Shown: positions 8,245 to 16,978 of the stretch, one piece after another
Layout of the letters: each line of letters begins with the position of its first letter
How positions within the stretch are numbered: the first letter of the stretch is position 1
Assembly (NCBI GenBank): GCA_964532175.1
Contig: CAZHGP010000008.1
Span: forward strand, 1 to 43,168
DNA from: JAVZCJ01 sp964532175
Lineage (GTDB): Archaea; Thermoproteota; Nitrososphaeria_A; Caldarchaeales; JAVZCJ01
DNA length: 43,168 bases
Direction of reading: 5' to 3'
The notes under the pieces: model-generated
What the model was told of the DNA's origin: nothing
Seen by the model: the letters and a program-made list of their open reading frames with translations, nothing else
Databases searched by the model: none
Program-made: the position numbers and the translations under genes

Positions 8245-9093
8245 TTATGTACAACGCCATTTAATTTTTAATTCTTCTAACTTTCCTTCAGCTATTAATT
8301 CGGCAAGTGCGCCATTTATTTTTGCAACTAAAATATCAGAATCTTTATTTGCAACCCAGGCTACTGGCCAATAAGGTCTTCTATAAATTACAGTCATTTC
8401 TTCTTCTCCTTTCTTTTCTGCTTCAAGCATCCACCATGATGTTATTGGAGATTCTGCATAAATACATTGGATTGCACCTCTTTTCATATCATCAAGTGCA
8501 GCTAGATAATCCTCGTATGTTCTCATAGCAGTAGCTGGTAATTTTCCAGCATTTATTAAATCTTTCAATTCATCTTGTTGTGTTGTGCCTACTTGAACTC
8601 CACATATTAAATTATAATCTTTTAACTGCTCTAGAGATGTAAGTTTAGTTATTTTTAGTTCAGTGGCTTTACTTTTTAGCATTATTACTTGCCCCTCTGT
8701 TATACTATGAGGCATGGTAAATTGTACTTTCTCAAGTCTTTCAGGAGTAACAGAAAAGCCACTAACTCCTAAGTCTATTGTTTTTGCCTCAATTTCTGGT
8801 ATTATTAAATCAAAACCCATCGCTTTCCATTCTACTTTAAGACCTAATCTTTCAGCAACCATCTCTGCTAATTCAACTTCAAAACCAGTGAATTTTCCAC
8901 CTTCTAGATATTCATAAGGAGGCCAATCAGGTGAACTACCTATTACTATTTTTCCATTTTTTACAACTCTAGCCCAAACTTCATCTTCGGGCTCTTTTTT
9001 TGGAAGTATAAATGGGCTTGCATAAATTCCAACTACGAAAGCTACAACTATTCCTACAATTAATCCTATAGCTATAATATATTTTGATACCAT
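8245..9093 (-). CDS. Membrane-anchored amino acid-binding protein (SBP family 3)
   Basis: A single N-terminal hydrophobic helix (about residues 4-26) anchors a family-3 periplasmic-binding-type domain outside the cell. Family hallmarks are GKIVIGSSPDWPPYEYLE near the start, GFEVELAEMVAERLG, a VQVGTTQQDEL hinge strand and a final GKLEELKIKW. There is no lipobox Cys, so the anchor is the uncleaved or signal-peptidase-I helix usual in archaea. It is the first gene of the four-gene uptake operon. A TATA-like ATTATAAAAAG sits 50-60 bases upstream on the minus strand. Ligand is probably a polar or charged amino acid; which one cannot be told. Confidence 0.93.
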   Translation of the reverse strand: MVSKYIIAIGLIVGIVVAFVVGIYASPFILPKKEPEDEVWARVVKNGKIVIGSSPDWPPYEYLEGGKFTGFEVELAEMVAERLGLKVEWKAMGFDLIIPEIEAKTIDLGVSGFSVTPERLEKVQFTMPHSITEGQVIMLKSKATELKITKLTSLEQLKDYNLICGVQVGTTQQDELKDLINAGKLPATAMRTYEDYLAALDDMKRGAIQCIYAESPITSWWMLEAEKKGEEEMTVIYRRPYWPVAWVANKDSDILVAKINGALAELIAEGKLEELKIKWRCT

Positions 9094-9322
9094 CTCATTT
9101 TCCCTTTTTATTCTCTTGTTTATTATTCTTAAAAATTTTTCTTTTTATAATAAACTAAATTTTAATTTTTAAAATAAAAATCGTTATTTACTTAAGAATT
9201 ATAAATGATTAGACCGCAATAACTAATATAATTTTAGGAAATCATTAATTTTAAAAATTTAGAAATTTTTAATTAATTGTTATTTAAAATATAAAGAATA
9301 TTTGCCAATTTAATAGAGAACT

Positions 9323-10126
9323 TTAAGGGATTTTAATAATAGAAAATTTTAATGGGAAATGATATATCGCTACTCTAGGAATTATTCCATAATATCTACA
9401 ACTAAAAATTGTTAAAAGTTTTTTATTAAACTGAAGCTTATATCCTTTAATAGGTGGTTCATGACTTCTAATCATTATTTTTAAATTATTTCTTTTTAAG
9501 AAATTTTTAAAAACATCCTCCCCAAAAAATTTTATTCCAGGACCTCTAATACTTGGTTTAAATCCCTCAATATTTTCTTGTGGGTCATTCCATAAAATTT
9601 GAATCGTTAAAGATAAAGAAGGATCAATTTCTCCTTTTGGAATTTTTTTTATTTGTTCTAAATTTATTAAATCCTCAGCTATTCCTCCATGCACACAAAA
9701 TACTTTATTATTTATAACAGCAGCATATGGTAATAAAGAAAAAACTTTAACATAATGATTATAAATATCAATAGAGTATTTTGAAATTACTGTTGAATAA
9801 AAACCATAATAAAGATTCATCGAGGGGGTTTCATGATTACCTCTTAATAAGAAGAGTTTATTTGGAAAATTAATCTTTTTTTCTAAAAGATAATTTATAT
9901 TCTCTATTTGATAAGGTCCTCTATCAACATAATCTCCTAAAAAAATTACAACATCCCCTTTTTCTAGAAAATTTTTAATTACTTTCATTGTTGTTTCTAA
10001 ATCTCCATGCGTATCACCAACAATTACAGCTTTTTCAGTATTAATTTCTAATAATTGTTCTTCTTTTAAAAAAATTTCCTCAATTTTAAATAATAATTCC
10101 TCAATTTGATTATTTATCATATGCAT
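9323..10126 (-). CDS. PPP-family protein Ser/Thr phosphatase
   Basis: The full dinuclear metal signature of PP1/PP2A-type phosphatases is present in order: GDTHGD, GDYVDRG, RGNHE, later VHGG and RSHEPP. The 267-residue length equals the bare catalytic domain seen in archaeal PP1-arch enzymes, with no added domain. It is expected to dephosphorylate Ser/Thr in cytosolic proteins using Mn or similar metals. It is divergent from tpiA; a minus-strand TATA-like TTTTTTAAATATAT at about 10138-10153 fits its start. M1 and M3 are both possible starts. Confidence 0.92.
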   Translation of the reverse strand: MHMINNQIEELLFKIEEIFLKEEQLLEINTEKAVIVGDTHGDLETTMKVIKNFLEKGDVVIFLGDYVDRGPYQIENINYLLEKKINFPNKLFLLRGNHETPSMNLYYGFYSTVISKYSIDIYNHYVKVFSLLPYAAVINNKVFCVHGGIAEDLINLEQIKKIPKGEIDPSLSLTIQILWNDPQENIEGFKPSIRGPGIKFFGEDVFKNFLKRNNLKIMIRSHEPPIKGYKLQFNKKLLTIFSCRYYGIIPRVAIYHFPLKFSIIKIP

Positions 10127-10137
10127 CCTATGAAATC

Positions 10138-10170
10138 GATATATTTAAAAAAGAAACATATTTATATACT
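10138..10170. promoter_or_regulatory. Divergent promoters of the PPP phosphatase and tpiA
   Basis: Within the 105-base spacer, TTTTTTAAATATAT on the minus strand (about 10138-10153) lies about 20 bases before the phosphatase start. On the plus strand CATATTTATATAC (about 10154-10166) precedes tpiA by about 65 bases. Both resemble archaeal TATA boxes. tpiA also has a GAGGT ribosome site (10224-10228) before its start, so its transcript carries a leader. Confidence 0.5.
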
Positions 10171-10231
10171 CTTAATTTAATGAATTTAAATATATCTAAA
10201 ATAAATAATTGATTAATGGAGTTGAGGTTAA

Positions 10232-10921
10232 ATGCCTAGAGTGGAATACCCAATAATAGTTGTTAATTTTAAAACATATAGTGAATCGCTTGGAGAAAAA
10301 GGCGTTAGACTTGCAAAAATAGCTGAGCATGTTAGTAAAAGTACAGGAGTTTGTATAGGAGTTGCACCTCAATTTATTGATTTATTTGAAATAGCAAATA
10401 TAGTCGAAATACCTGTTTTTGCTCAACACATGGACCCATATGAACCTGGAGCATATACAGGATCTATTACAGCTGAAAGTATTAAAGCTTCAGGAGCTGT
10501 TGGAACTTTATTGAACCATTCAGAAAAAAGAATGAAACTAGCTGATATAGAAGCTGCAATTTTAAGAGCAAGAGAAAATAGTTTAATAACACTCGTATGT
10601 ACAAATAATGTAATGGTAAGTAAAGCAGTAGCTGTTCTTGATCCTGATATGATTGCTGTTGAACCTCCAGAATTAATAGGAACAGGAATACCAGTTTCAA
10701 AAGCTAAACCAGAAGTAGTATCTGGAACAGTTTCTGAAATAAGAAAAATAAATAAAAAGACCCATATATTATGTGGGGCAGGAATATCAACAGGAGAGGA
10801 TGTGAGAGCGGCTATAGATTTAGGAACAGAAGGAGTATTACTCGCAAGTGGAGTAGTAAAAGCAAAAGATCCCGAAAAAGTATTATTTGAAATGGCTAAT
10901 GCAGCATTATCTAAAAAATAA
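10232..10921 (+). CDS. tpiA: Triosephosphate isomerase, archaeal short type
   Basis: Interconverts glyceraldehyde-3-phosphate and dihydroxyacetone phosphate in glycolysis and gluconeogenesis. Catalytic residues are visible: Lys14 in NFKTY, His96 in LLNHSEKR and Glu144 in AVEPPELIG. The phosphate-binding GAGIST and LLASGVVKAKDP loops close the barrel. At 229 residues it is the short, tetrameric archaeal form rather than the 250-residue bacterial enzyme. ATG 10232 follows a GAGGT ribosome site, which decides the start. It is transcribed alone, with the deoxyhypusine synthase gene convergent 34 bases downstream. Confidence 0.97.
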   Translation: MPRVEYPIIVVNFKTYSESLGEKGVRLAKIAEHVSKSTGVCIGVAPQFIDLFEIANIVEIPVFAQHMDPYEPGAYTGSITAESIKASGAVGTLLNHSEKRMKLADIEAAILRARENSLITLVCTNNVMVSKAVAVLDPDMIAVEPPELIGTGIPVSKAKPEVVSGTVSEIRKINKKTHILCGAGISTGEDVRAAIDLGTEGVLLASGVVKAKDPEKVLFEMANAALSKK

Positions 10922-10955
10922 GATATTTTTAATTTATAATAAAATTTTTACAATG

Positions 10956-12041
10956 TTATTCTAAATTTTCGAACATCCATGAAAAATCTGGATATCTCTT
11001 TCTTTTATCAACTCTTTCTGCTAAAGCATGAACTACAATAGGTAAAGCTATAGTCGCATCACATATGCACTGGACATGTTTTCCTTTTGATGATTTCTTA
11101 CCCCAACTTACAGCTTCTTCAAAAGTACAACCAGATAAACCACCCCATTGTGGAAGATCTGTTGTAATTTGGATCGCATATTTATGAGGATAATAAGTTT
11201 CTAATAGCTTACCATTTTTTGTTCTAAATATAGCTTCTGCTTCTCTTCCAGGAATCTTTCTATCTAGATATAAAAGATTAGAAGTTACAGCAAAAAGTTG
11301 GATAAAATCTTTTGGTACTCCCCCACCAATATAAATTACTCCAGTATCTTTTACTTTCTCTCCTAAACCCATAAATTCTATATAATCTTTCATATTATCG
11401 ATAATTAAATTAAATCCTTTACTCTTAGCAATTAATCCAGCATCTCCATAAGGTGAATCAACTATCGCTGGACAAAAGATCGGGATCTTATACTTAGCAG
11501 CTGTAGCTACTATACTCATTATCCCTCTTTTTAGCAACCATTTTCCAAATAAAAATAAGAGTTCTCTTGAAGAATAGGGTTTATTTTCTTCAAGAGAAGA
11601 AATATAAAATTCTGCTATAAGCTCGGTCATTTCCATATAATCTTCTTCTTTTCCAAAAACATCATAGTAACGATTAATTCCAGCTTTTAATAATTCTTTA
11701 TCATTAACTAAATGTGACCCTTGCCAATAACTGTAACCCATAGCTTCAACAATATCTTCAGAAATATTTGCTCCAGTAGAAACTAATACATCTATAAAAC
11801 GATTTTCTATTAACCAATTAATAATTTTCCATTGCCCAGTAGTACTCATAGATCCTGCGTAGCCCATAAAAATTGTAACATCAGGATCTTTAAGCATTTC
11901 TTCCCAAACTTCTACTATTTCACCTAATCTCCTTCCTTGAAATCCTGTTTGTGACATTTCTGAAAGAAGTTGAGAAATTGTTTTTGGGTTTTTTACTTCT
12001 ATTGCTTTAACTCTCTTTTTTAAGAATTTGTTACTTTCCAT
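10956..12041 (-). CDS. dys: Deoxyhypusine synthase
   Basis: Transfers the aminobutyl group of spermidine to a lysine of translation factor aIF5A, the first step of hypusine formation. The catalytic Lys motif EAVSWGK is intact in the C-terminal part, preceded by the IQITTDLPQWGGLSG substrate strand and the IGGGVPKDF NAD-binding block. These features separate a true synthase from homospermidine-synthase-like paralogues that lose the Lys. The frame extends to a TTG at 12056, but ATG 12041 is the first ATG and is chosen here (361 aa, the usual family length). A perfect 16-base palindrome with TTTAAA at its centre lies 33-48 bases upstream of this ATG and may be the promoter. Confidence 0.93.
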   Translation of the reverse strand: MESNKFLKKRVKAIEVKNPKTISQLLSEMSQTGFQGRRLGEIVEVWEEMLKDPDVTIFMGYAGSMSTTGQWKIINWLIENRFIDVLVSTGANISEDIVEAMGYSYWQGSHLVNDKELLKAGINRYYDVFGKEEDYMEMTELIAEFYISSLEENKPYSSRELLFLFGKWLLKRGIMSIVATAAKYKIPIFCPAIVDSPYGDAGLIAKSKGFNLIIDNMKDYIEFMGLGEKVKDTGVIYIGGGVPKDFIQLFAVTSNLLYLDRKIPGREAEAIFRTKNGKLLETYYPHKYAIQITTDLPQWGGLSGCTFEEAVSWGKKSSKGKHVQCICDATIALPIVVHALAERVDKRKRYPDFSWMFENLE

Positions 12042-12056
12042 TCTCAAAATCTTCAA

Positions 12057-12385
12057 GTAAGATAATTGTATTGAAAGATTTAAATCTTTTTTTATAAGAG
12101 TAGTAAAACACTTTCTTAATTTATTACTTATTCATGAAGTCATTAATTTACAGCTTACAAGCATTAAAATTTTTACTTACCTTACTTTTACTCACTCTAC
12201 ATTATTAATCATATCTTTAATTAATATGTGTTATGTAGATATTTCTTCTTTTAAAAAGCAAATCTTAAGATTCTTAAAAAAGTGTATAGGTTTATTATAA
12301 GAGTATTAAATTAAGAAGGAGCAAGAAGATTAACAGAACTTCTTAAATAATATATTATATTAATATTCTTTTTTAATTTAGGATT
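12057..12385. other. Non-coding spacer between divergent dys and nth
   Basis: A 329-base AT-rich spacer. It holds the 16-base palindrome near dys and, on the plus side, A/T-rich stretches before nth. I see no open frame with a start, no C/D-box motif pair, no tRNA and no long hairpin. An AAGGAG-like purine run at about 12316 is not followed by a usable frame. Confidence 0.5.
12074..12089. promoter_or_regulatory. Perfect 16-base palindrome at the dys promoter
   Basis: AAAGATTTAAATCTTT is its own reverse complement. Its core TTTAAA could serve as the TATA box of dys, whose likely ATG is 33 bases away. A TATA box does not need perfect symmetry over 16 bases, so an operator is possible. The chance of such a palindrome in AT-rich DNA is not negligible. 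Confidence 0.4.
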
Positions 12386-13060
12386 ATGAAAAAATATTGG
12401 AGTAAGAAAAAATTTATAAAAGTATTGAAAATACTTAAAAAGGAATATAGATATAATCTTCCATTACATATAGAATATGAAGAACCATTTAAAGTTCTTA
12501 TTGGGTGCATTCTAAGTCAAAGAACTAAAGATGAAATAACAAATGAAGCTTATACTCGTTTATTTTCAAAATTTAAAAATGCAAGGGATCTAGCTATTGC
12601 AAATACAAATGAAATAATAAAATTGATAAAACCTGTTGGTTTTTATAAACAAAAAGCAGAAAGAATTAAAAAAATTTGTAATATTCTTTTAGAAAAATAT
12701 AATGGAAAGGTTCCAAATAGTAGGGAAGAATTAATGAATTTGCCAGGTGTAGGAAATAAAACAGCAGATATAGTACTATCTTATGGTTTTGGAAAGCCAG
12801 AAATAGCTATAGATACTCATGTTGATTGTATATCGAAAAGATTAGGAATAGTAAAAGAAGACGCTAAATATGATGAAATTAAAAAAGCTTTAGAATTTTT
12901 AACCCCAATGAATATGAGAAAAATTGTTAATATAATATTTGTACTTCATGGAAAAAATATATGTCAAAAAAGAAAACCCAAATGTGATATATGTTCTATA
13001 AAAAAATATTGTAAATGGTTTAAAGAGAAACAAAATAATCTTAAAAATAAAATTAAATAA
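12386..13060 (+). CDS. nth: Endonuclease III (DNA glycosylase/AP lyase)
   Basis: Base-excision repair enzyme that removes oxidised pyrimidines and cuts the abasic site. The helix-hairpin-helix LPGVGNKTA (residues 119-127) includes catalytic Lys125, and Asp143 in AIDTHVD is the second catalytic residue. The C-terminal 4Fe-4S loop has Cys193, 200, 203 and 209 in the family spacing C-x6-C-x2-C-x5-C. At 224 residues it is a normal full-length enzyme with a basic tail. It is divergent from dys and is followed 58 bases later by the broken C_GCAxxG_C_C gene, which has its own TATA-like element. Confidence 0.96.
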   Translation: MKKYWSKKKFIKVLKILKKEYRYNLPLHIEYEEPFKVLIGCILSQRTKDEITNEAYTRLFSKFKNARDLAIANTNEIIKLIKPVGFYKQKAERIKKICNILLEKYNGKVPNSREELMNLPGVGNKTADIVLSYGFGKPEIAIDTHVDCISKRLGIVKEDAKYDEIKKALEFLTPMNMRKIVNIIFVLHGKNICQKRKPKCDICSIKKYCKWFKEKQNNLKNKIK

Positions 13061-13118
13061 TACGCTTATAGAGTTAAATAAAAATATTTATAAATGATTA
13101 AGAATAAGAATTTCTTAA

Positions 13119-13616
13119 ATGTCTATCTCTGAAATTCTGGAAAAAATAGAAAAAACTGCTTATGAATATGAGAAAATTTATCATGGTTGTTCTCAATGTA
13201 CATTAAAAGCCATTCAAGAACATCTTCATTTAGGTAATGAAGATGCATTTAAAGCAGCAAGTGCTCTTGCTGGAGGTGTCGCAAGAATGGGAGAAACTTG
13301 TGGAGCATTATGAGTGCAATAATGGCTATAGGTTTAGCATATGGTAGAGAAAAATTAGAAGTTTCAACTTCTTCAATCAATTATCAAAAAGCTATGAAAA
13401 TTGCAATAAAACTTTACCAAAAATTTGAAGAAGAGTTTGGTAGTACTAAATGTAGAGATATTCAAAGAACTTTATTTGGAAGATCTTTTAATCTTAATAA
13501 TCCAAAAGATATTTGAAGAATTCATTAAAATTAATGCTTATGAAAAATGTGCAAAAGTTGTTGGAAAAACTGCAAAAATTGCAGCTGAAATAATACTAAT
13601 TAATAAAGATGAATAA
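13119..13616 (+). pseudogene. C_GCAxxG_C_C-family redox protein, interrupted by two frameshifts
   Basis: Three overlapping frames together spell one protein of about 165 residues. Frame one runs from ATG 13119 to TGA 13313 (HGCSQCTLKAI ... GETCGAL). The next part, SAIMAIGLAYGRE ... STKCRDIQRTLFGRSF, is one base out of register and needs one added base near 13311-13313. The last part, EEFIKINAYEKCAKVVGKTA, needs one base removed near 13510-13514, in a T-run; it ends at TAA 13616. The Cys positions match the C_GCAxxG_C_C family of putative redox or metal-binding proteins. The shifts cancel and the rest of the sequence is intact, so assembly error is as likely as a real recent pseudogene. A TATTTATAAAT TATA-like box sits about 25-35 bases before the start. 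Confidence 0.75.
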
Positions 13617-13707
13617 ATTTAAATAACTAAAAGTTAATTTCTTTCAGATAACTAACTAAAAATTAGTATCAAATAAAAGGAGAATTTTATAATAGAGCAT
13701 TTCATTA

Positions 13708-14628
13708 CTAAATTTTAAGCTTCAAATCAAGTTTAGATAAAATTTCACATACTCTGCATATTTTCCTACTACTTCTTTCTCCGCAGATAATGCATCTCTC
13801 TTTTTTACTTTCTTTCTCTTCACTTATCTCAAATTTTTCAAAAGTGTGTAGAGCTGTAAATAATGTTCCTGGATAATTAGTTTCATATCGATTTAAGAAA
13901 TTTCTTACAAAATTTCTAGCAGATGAATAAGCATATTTACAAAGAGTACTTTGCAAATAATATCCCTTTAAATATGCATAAAATGCAACTTCTTTTTCTG
14001 GTGTTAATCTGAAGGGAGTTATAAGTTTAGGTTTTTCATTGCTCACTTTTCTAATAAAAATATTTACATCTCCCCTTAAAACATTTAAAAAATAGGTTTG
14101 TACAATATCGTCTAAAGTATGTGCTGTGGCTAGTACATCTAAATTAAGATTTTTTGCAATATGAAAAAGTAAATGCCTCCTAAGTATACCGCATAATGTG
14201 CATGGAGAAATAAAAACATTCTTTTCTTGAGATATTTTAATCATTTCATCAAGAGAAGCACCATATGCTTCTTTAAAAGAAGATATTATATGTTTTATTC
14301 CAAGTTTTTTACAAGTATCCATAACTATCTTTAATGACTCTTCTCTATATCCTTCTATACCCTCGTCAATTGTTATAGCTAATAATTGTGAGTGTGGAAA
14401 TTTTTTTTCTATTTTATAAAAAACATGGAGCAATGTTAAGCTGTCCTTTCCACCAGAAACTGCAACACCAATTTTATCATTAAAATGAAGCATATTATAG
14501 CGAGAGATGGTTTTTACAATTCTTTTAATAAAAGTTTTTGAGAAACATTTTTCACAAAGTATCTCTCCTGAATAAACTCTTTTAAAAACTGGTTTAGAGG
14601 ATTTACAAATTGTACACTTCAAACTCAT
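13708..14628 (-). CDS. tRNA 2-thiolation ATP pyrophosphatase, TtuA/Ncs6 family
   Basis: Adenylates and thiolates a uridine in tRNA (position 54 or 34), using sulfur from a ubiquitin-like carrier in archaea. The PP-loop VAVSGGKDSLTLLH lies near residues 53-66. N-terminal CTIC ... CEKC and C-terminal CIIC ... CRVC form the two zinc fingers that set TtuA/Ncs6 apart from bacterial TtcA. The central PCTLCG plus a further Cys in LCKYA provide the Fe-S-cluster or catalytic Cys residues. 306 residues is the normal length. ATG 14628 follows a GGAGA ribosome site. Whether it acts at U54 (TtuA) or U34 (Ncs6) cannot be decided from the sequence. Confidence 0.9.
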   Translation of the reverse strand: MSLKCTICKSSKPVFKRVYSGEILCEKCFSKTFIKRIVKTISRYNMLHFNDKIGVAVSGGKDSLTLLHVFYKIEKKFPHSQLLAITIDEGIEGYREESLKIVMDTCKKLGIKHIISSFKEAYGASLDEMIKISQEKNVFISPCTLCGILRRHLLFHIAKNLNLDVLATAHTLDDIVQTYFLNVLRGDVNIFIRKVSNEKPKLITPFRLTPEKEVAFYAYLKGYYLQSTLCKYAYSSARNFVRNFLNRYETNYPGTLFTALHTFEKFEISEEKESKKERCIICGERSSRKICRVCEILSKLDLKLKI

Positions 14629-14658
14629 TAGAAACTCTCCTTTTTAGCTTATCTTCAT

Positions 14659-15633
14659 TTAAATAAAAGATGAATTAATAAATGTTTTAGCATATTCTTT
14701 AGCTATTTCCATTGCGATTTTCGCTACACTCATTGCATCTTTACCAAATATATATGTTATAGGTTCTATTCCAAAACCACCTTTATCAATAATAATATCA
14801 TAAGAATATTTACTTTTCTTTAGTAGAGAAGCTATAGAATTTAATATTATATCTTCTTTTTCTAAGATATTAAATTTATGTTTTATCGAAGTAAAAGCAT
14901 ATTTCATACCCATATTCTTTATTATAGTCTCGATTTTAGAATCATATTTTATATTTATTGCAGCTTTAATAGAAGGATTAAAACTCATTACTAAAAGAAG
15001 AACTTTAGCCATATGATTAGATGCACCAAACTCAGGCTTCATTAAAGCTTTAGCTTTATTTTTTATTCTAACTATTCTTCCAGGTATTGCAGCTACATTA
15101 AATTTTGTCTGAGCATTACTTATAGCCATTACAATGTTTACAGCTACTTCAGGCATAATTAAAGGGAAATAAGGATCATTTTCTATTAATGTAACTGCTT
15201 TCTCTATTTCTTTTAATACTCTTTGTTTTTCACTATCAATTTCTTCTTTTCTAAAAAGTGTAATACATACATCACAATTAGCAAGTGTAGGAAACATACG
15301 TTTATGAAATTCACATAATCTTCCAGAAGAAAGTAAATTCTTCCAAAAAGAATATAGAGTATAAAAACTTTCCATCGGGCTTCTTATAATAAAATCTTCA
15401 ATTATTAAATCAATAAGATTTTTAATTTCATCGTCATTTAAACCAATCCTTTTAAGATTTGAATAAAAATATTCTTGATTTTTTGAAAACATATAGCTTA
15501 CAGATGCTTGAGACACGCTAAGAAATTGCGCTATTTTACCTTGGCTATAATTTTTTTCTCTAAGTTTATGAGCTATTAAACCTCTAATATTAGGAAGAAA
15601 AATTTTTACCATTATTTCATCAGGCGGATTCAT
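14659..15633 (-). CDS. thiR: ThiR-type regulator: HTH plus ThiN-like domain
   Basis: The N-terminal 60 residues form a Cro-like helix-turn-helix (SQGKIAQFLSVSQASVSYMF). A middle Cys-containing linker follows. The C-terminal 165 residues are homologous to the ThiN domain of the neighbouring ThiDN: IPGRIVRIKNKAKA and PEFGASNHMAKVLL align with its IPGRIVKFKDRVKA and PEFGASSHVARMLL. Archaeal HTH-ThiN proteins are known as thiamin-gene repressors (ThiR) that sense thiamin phosphate. The frame can start at GTG 15642, but ATG 15633 is favoured because the shared TATA box at 15654-15670 predicts a leaderless start there. It is divergent from cytX, and the palindrome at 15632-15660 covers both starts. 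Confidence 0.88.
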   Translation of the reverse strand: MNPPDEIMVKIFLPNIRGLIAHKLREKNYSQGKIAQFLSVSQASVSYMFSKNQEYFYSNLKRIGLNDDEIKNLIDLIIEDFIIRSPMESFYTLYSFWKNLLSSGRLCEFHKRMFPTLANCDVCITLFRKEEIDSEKQRVLKEIEKAVTLIENDPYFPLIMPEVAVNIVMAISNAQTKFNVAAIPGRIVRIKNKAKALMKPEFGASNHMAKVLLLVMSFNPSIKAAINIKYDSKIETIIKNMGMKYAFTSIKHKFNILEKEDIILNSIASLLKKSKYSYDIIIDKGGFGIEPITYIFGKDAMSVAKIAMEIAKEYAKTFINSSFI

Positions 15634-15660
15634 ATAAGTCACTTATTAAAAGACTTATAT
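15632..15660. promoter_or_regulatory. Palindromic operator, probably for the ThiR-type regulator
   Basis: ATATAAGTC (15632-15640) and GACTTATAT (15652-15660) form a perfect 9-base inverted repeat with an 11-base spacer. Half-site centres are 20 bases apart, two helical turns, as fits a dimeric HTH protein. The left arm covers the likely thiR start codon and transcription start. The right arm enters the TATA element of cytX. Assignment to ThiR rests on position and symmetry. Confidence 0.65.
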
Positions 15661-15670
15661 ATATTTATTT
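15654..15670. promoter_or_regulatory. Shared TATA region for divergent leaderless thiR and cytX transcripts
   Basis: CTTATATATATTTATTT reads as a TATA box on both strands. It is about 29 bases before the cytX ATG (15689) and about 28 before ATG 15633 of thiR, which predicts leaderless mRNAs in both directions. Overlap with the palindrome means that one bound repressor could block both promoters. Confidence 0.6.
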
Positions 15671-15688
15671 TGACAATAAAAAATAAAA

Positions 15689-16978
15689 ATGAAAAATAAA
15701 TTTTTTAAAATAAGGCTGCCTCCTGAATGGGGAATTGAACCAGTACCGGAAAATATGAAAATTCTTAGATTTATTGATATTTCAATTCTTTGGTTCAGTT
15801 TAGCTATAGGACTTTTAGTAATTCAAGCAGGGGCTTTTCTTACATTATCTCCTGAATATGGAGGATTTGGGTTAAATATTTTAGAAGCTTTTCTAGTATC
15901 GTTAATAGGTTCTTTAATCGGAAGTTTTATATTAGCATTAGCAAGTATTATTGGAATAAATTATGGTGTTACTTCAATGGTTAGTTTAAGACCATCATTT
16001 GGTCTTTTAGGTTCTTATCTTCCTTCAATTTTAAATGTAATTCAATTAATTGGATGGACAATTTTTGAATTTATTATTATGGGTGAAGCTGCAACTAGTA
16101 TTTCTGGTCAATTTCTTGGCCCAATTACTAAATATGTATGGATAACTTTTTTTGCAATTATTGTTTATCTTATGATAGTTTATGGGCCTCTTATTGTAGT
16201 AAAGCAATGGCTTGAAAAATTTGCAATATGGTTTGCAATAATAGGAGCTGCTTGGCTTACTTATCAATTATTAAGTATAAAAACTTTAACAATAAATTTA
16301 ATGAGTAGTACTCAATTTAATACAATTTTGTTGGCTTTAGATTTAGTTATAGCAATGCCAGTATCTTGGCTTCCGCTTGTTTCTGATTATAATAGATTTG
16401 CAAAAAGTAAGAAAGATGGATTTTTCGGAACATTTATAAGCTATACTATAGCAAACACATGGTTTTATTTAATAGGTGCAATGTTAGCATTAATTTACCC
16501 AAAAGAAGCAATCACTTATTCGATGGCATTAATATTCTTTGGATTATTCGCTCTTCTTATAATACTTATAGATGAACCAGACAACGCTTTTGCTGATGTA
16601 TATTCAGCAGTAGTTTCAATTCAAAATATTTTCCCAAAACAAAAACAATGGAAAATTGCTTTAATTATTACGATATTAAGTTTATTATTTGCATATTCTA
16701 TTCCAATAATTCAATATGAAAATTTCCTTTTATTAATTGGCGCCTCTTTTGTACCAGTATTTAGCATACTTCTTTCAGATTATTTTCTAAATAAATTCAA
16801 TTATAAAAAAGATCTATTCTATTCAACTAATATGAAAATTAATTTAAAAGCAATAATATCATGGGTAATAGGTTTCATAGTTTATTATTATTTTGCTTAT
16901 ATAAATGTAACTATTGGTGCAACTATTCCTTCTATTATATTCACATTTATAATTTATACAATTTTAAATTATTTTTGA
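15689..16978 (+). CDS. cytX: NCS1-family transporter, CytX-like (thiamin precursor uptake)
   Basis: 429 residues with about twelve helices. The N-terminal PPEWGIEPVPENMKILRF followed by a first helix ending in VIQAGAFL, and the later MPVSWLPLVSDYNRFAKSKK block, are typical of the NCS1 nucleobase/thiamin-precursor family, CytX branch. CytX is predicted to import hydroxymethylpyrimidine. The location supports that role: it opens the operon with thiDN eleven bases downstream and faces the ThiR-type regulator. The start lies 29 bases from the TATA box, giving a leaderless mRNA. Specificity is inferred from context. Confidence 0.85.
   Translation: MKNKFFKIRLPPEWGIEPVPENMKILRFIDISILWFSLAIGLLVIQAGAFLTLSPEYGGFGLNILEAFLVSLIGSLIGSFILALASIIGINYGVTSMVSLRPSFGLLGSYLPSILNVIQLIGWTIFEFIIMGEAATSISGQFLGPITKYVWITFFAIIVYLMIVYGPLIVVKQWLEKFAIWFAIIGAAWLTYQLLSIKTLTINLMSSTQFNTILLALDLVIAMPVSWLPLVSDYNRFAKSKKDGFFGTFISYTIANTWFYLIGAMLALIYPKEAITYSMALIFFGLFALLIILIDEPDNAFADVYSAVVSIQNIFPKQKQWKIALIITILSLLFAYSIPIIQYENFLLLIGASFVPVFSILLSDYFLNKFNYKKDLFYSTNMKINLKAIISWVIGFIVYYYFAYINVTIGATIPSIIFTFIIYTILNYF

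Noticed and set aside
9220..9300. AT-rich inverted repeat (AAAAATTT/AAATTTTT) downstream of the PPP phosphatase region
   Set aside because: Pure A/T symmetry of this size is expected by chance at this base composition and has no GC-rich stem or functional position.
13119..13616. Programmed ribosomal frameshifting as the reason for the split frames
   Set aside because: Two shifts in opposite directions without slippery heptamers or downstream pseudoknots do not fit known programmed frameshifting. Indel errors or decay explain it better.
13620..13707. Two similar TAACTAAAA(G/A)TTA blocks after the C_GCAxxG_C_C gene
   Set aside because: They lie between convergent genes in AT-rich DNA and differ from each other. 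They could be weak terminator hairpins, but the evidence is too thin to call.
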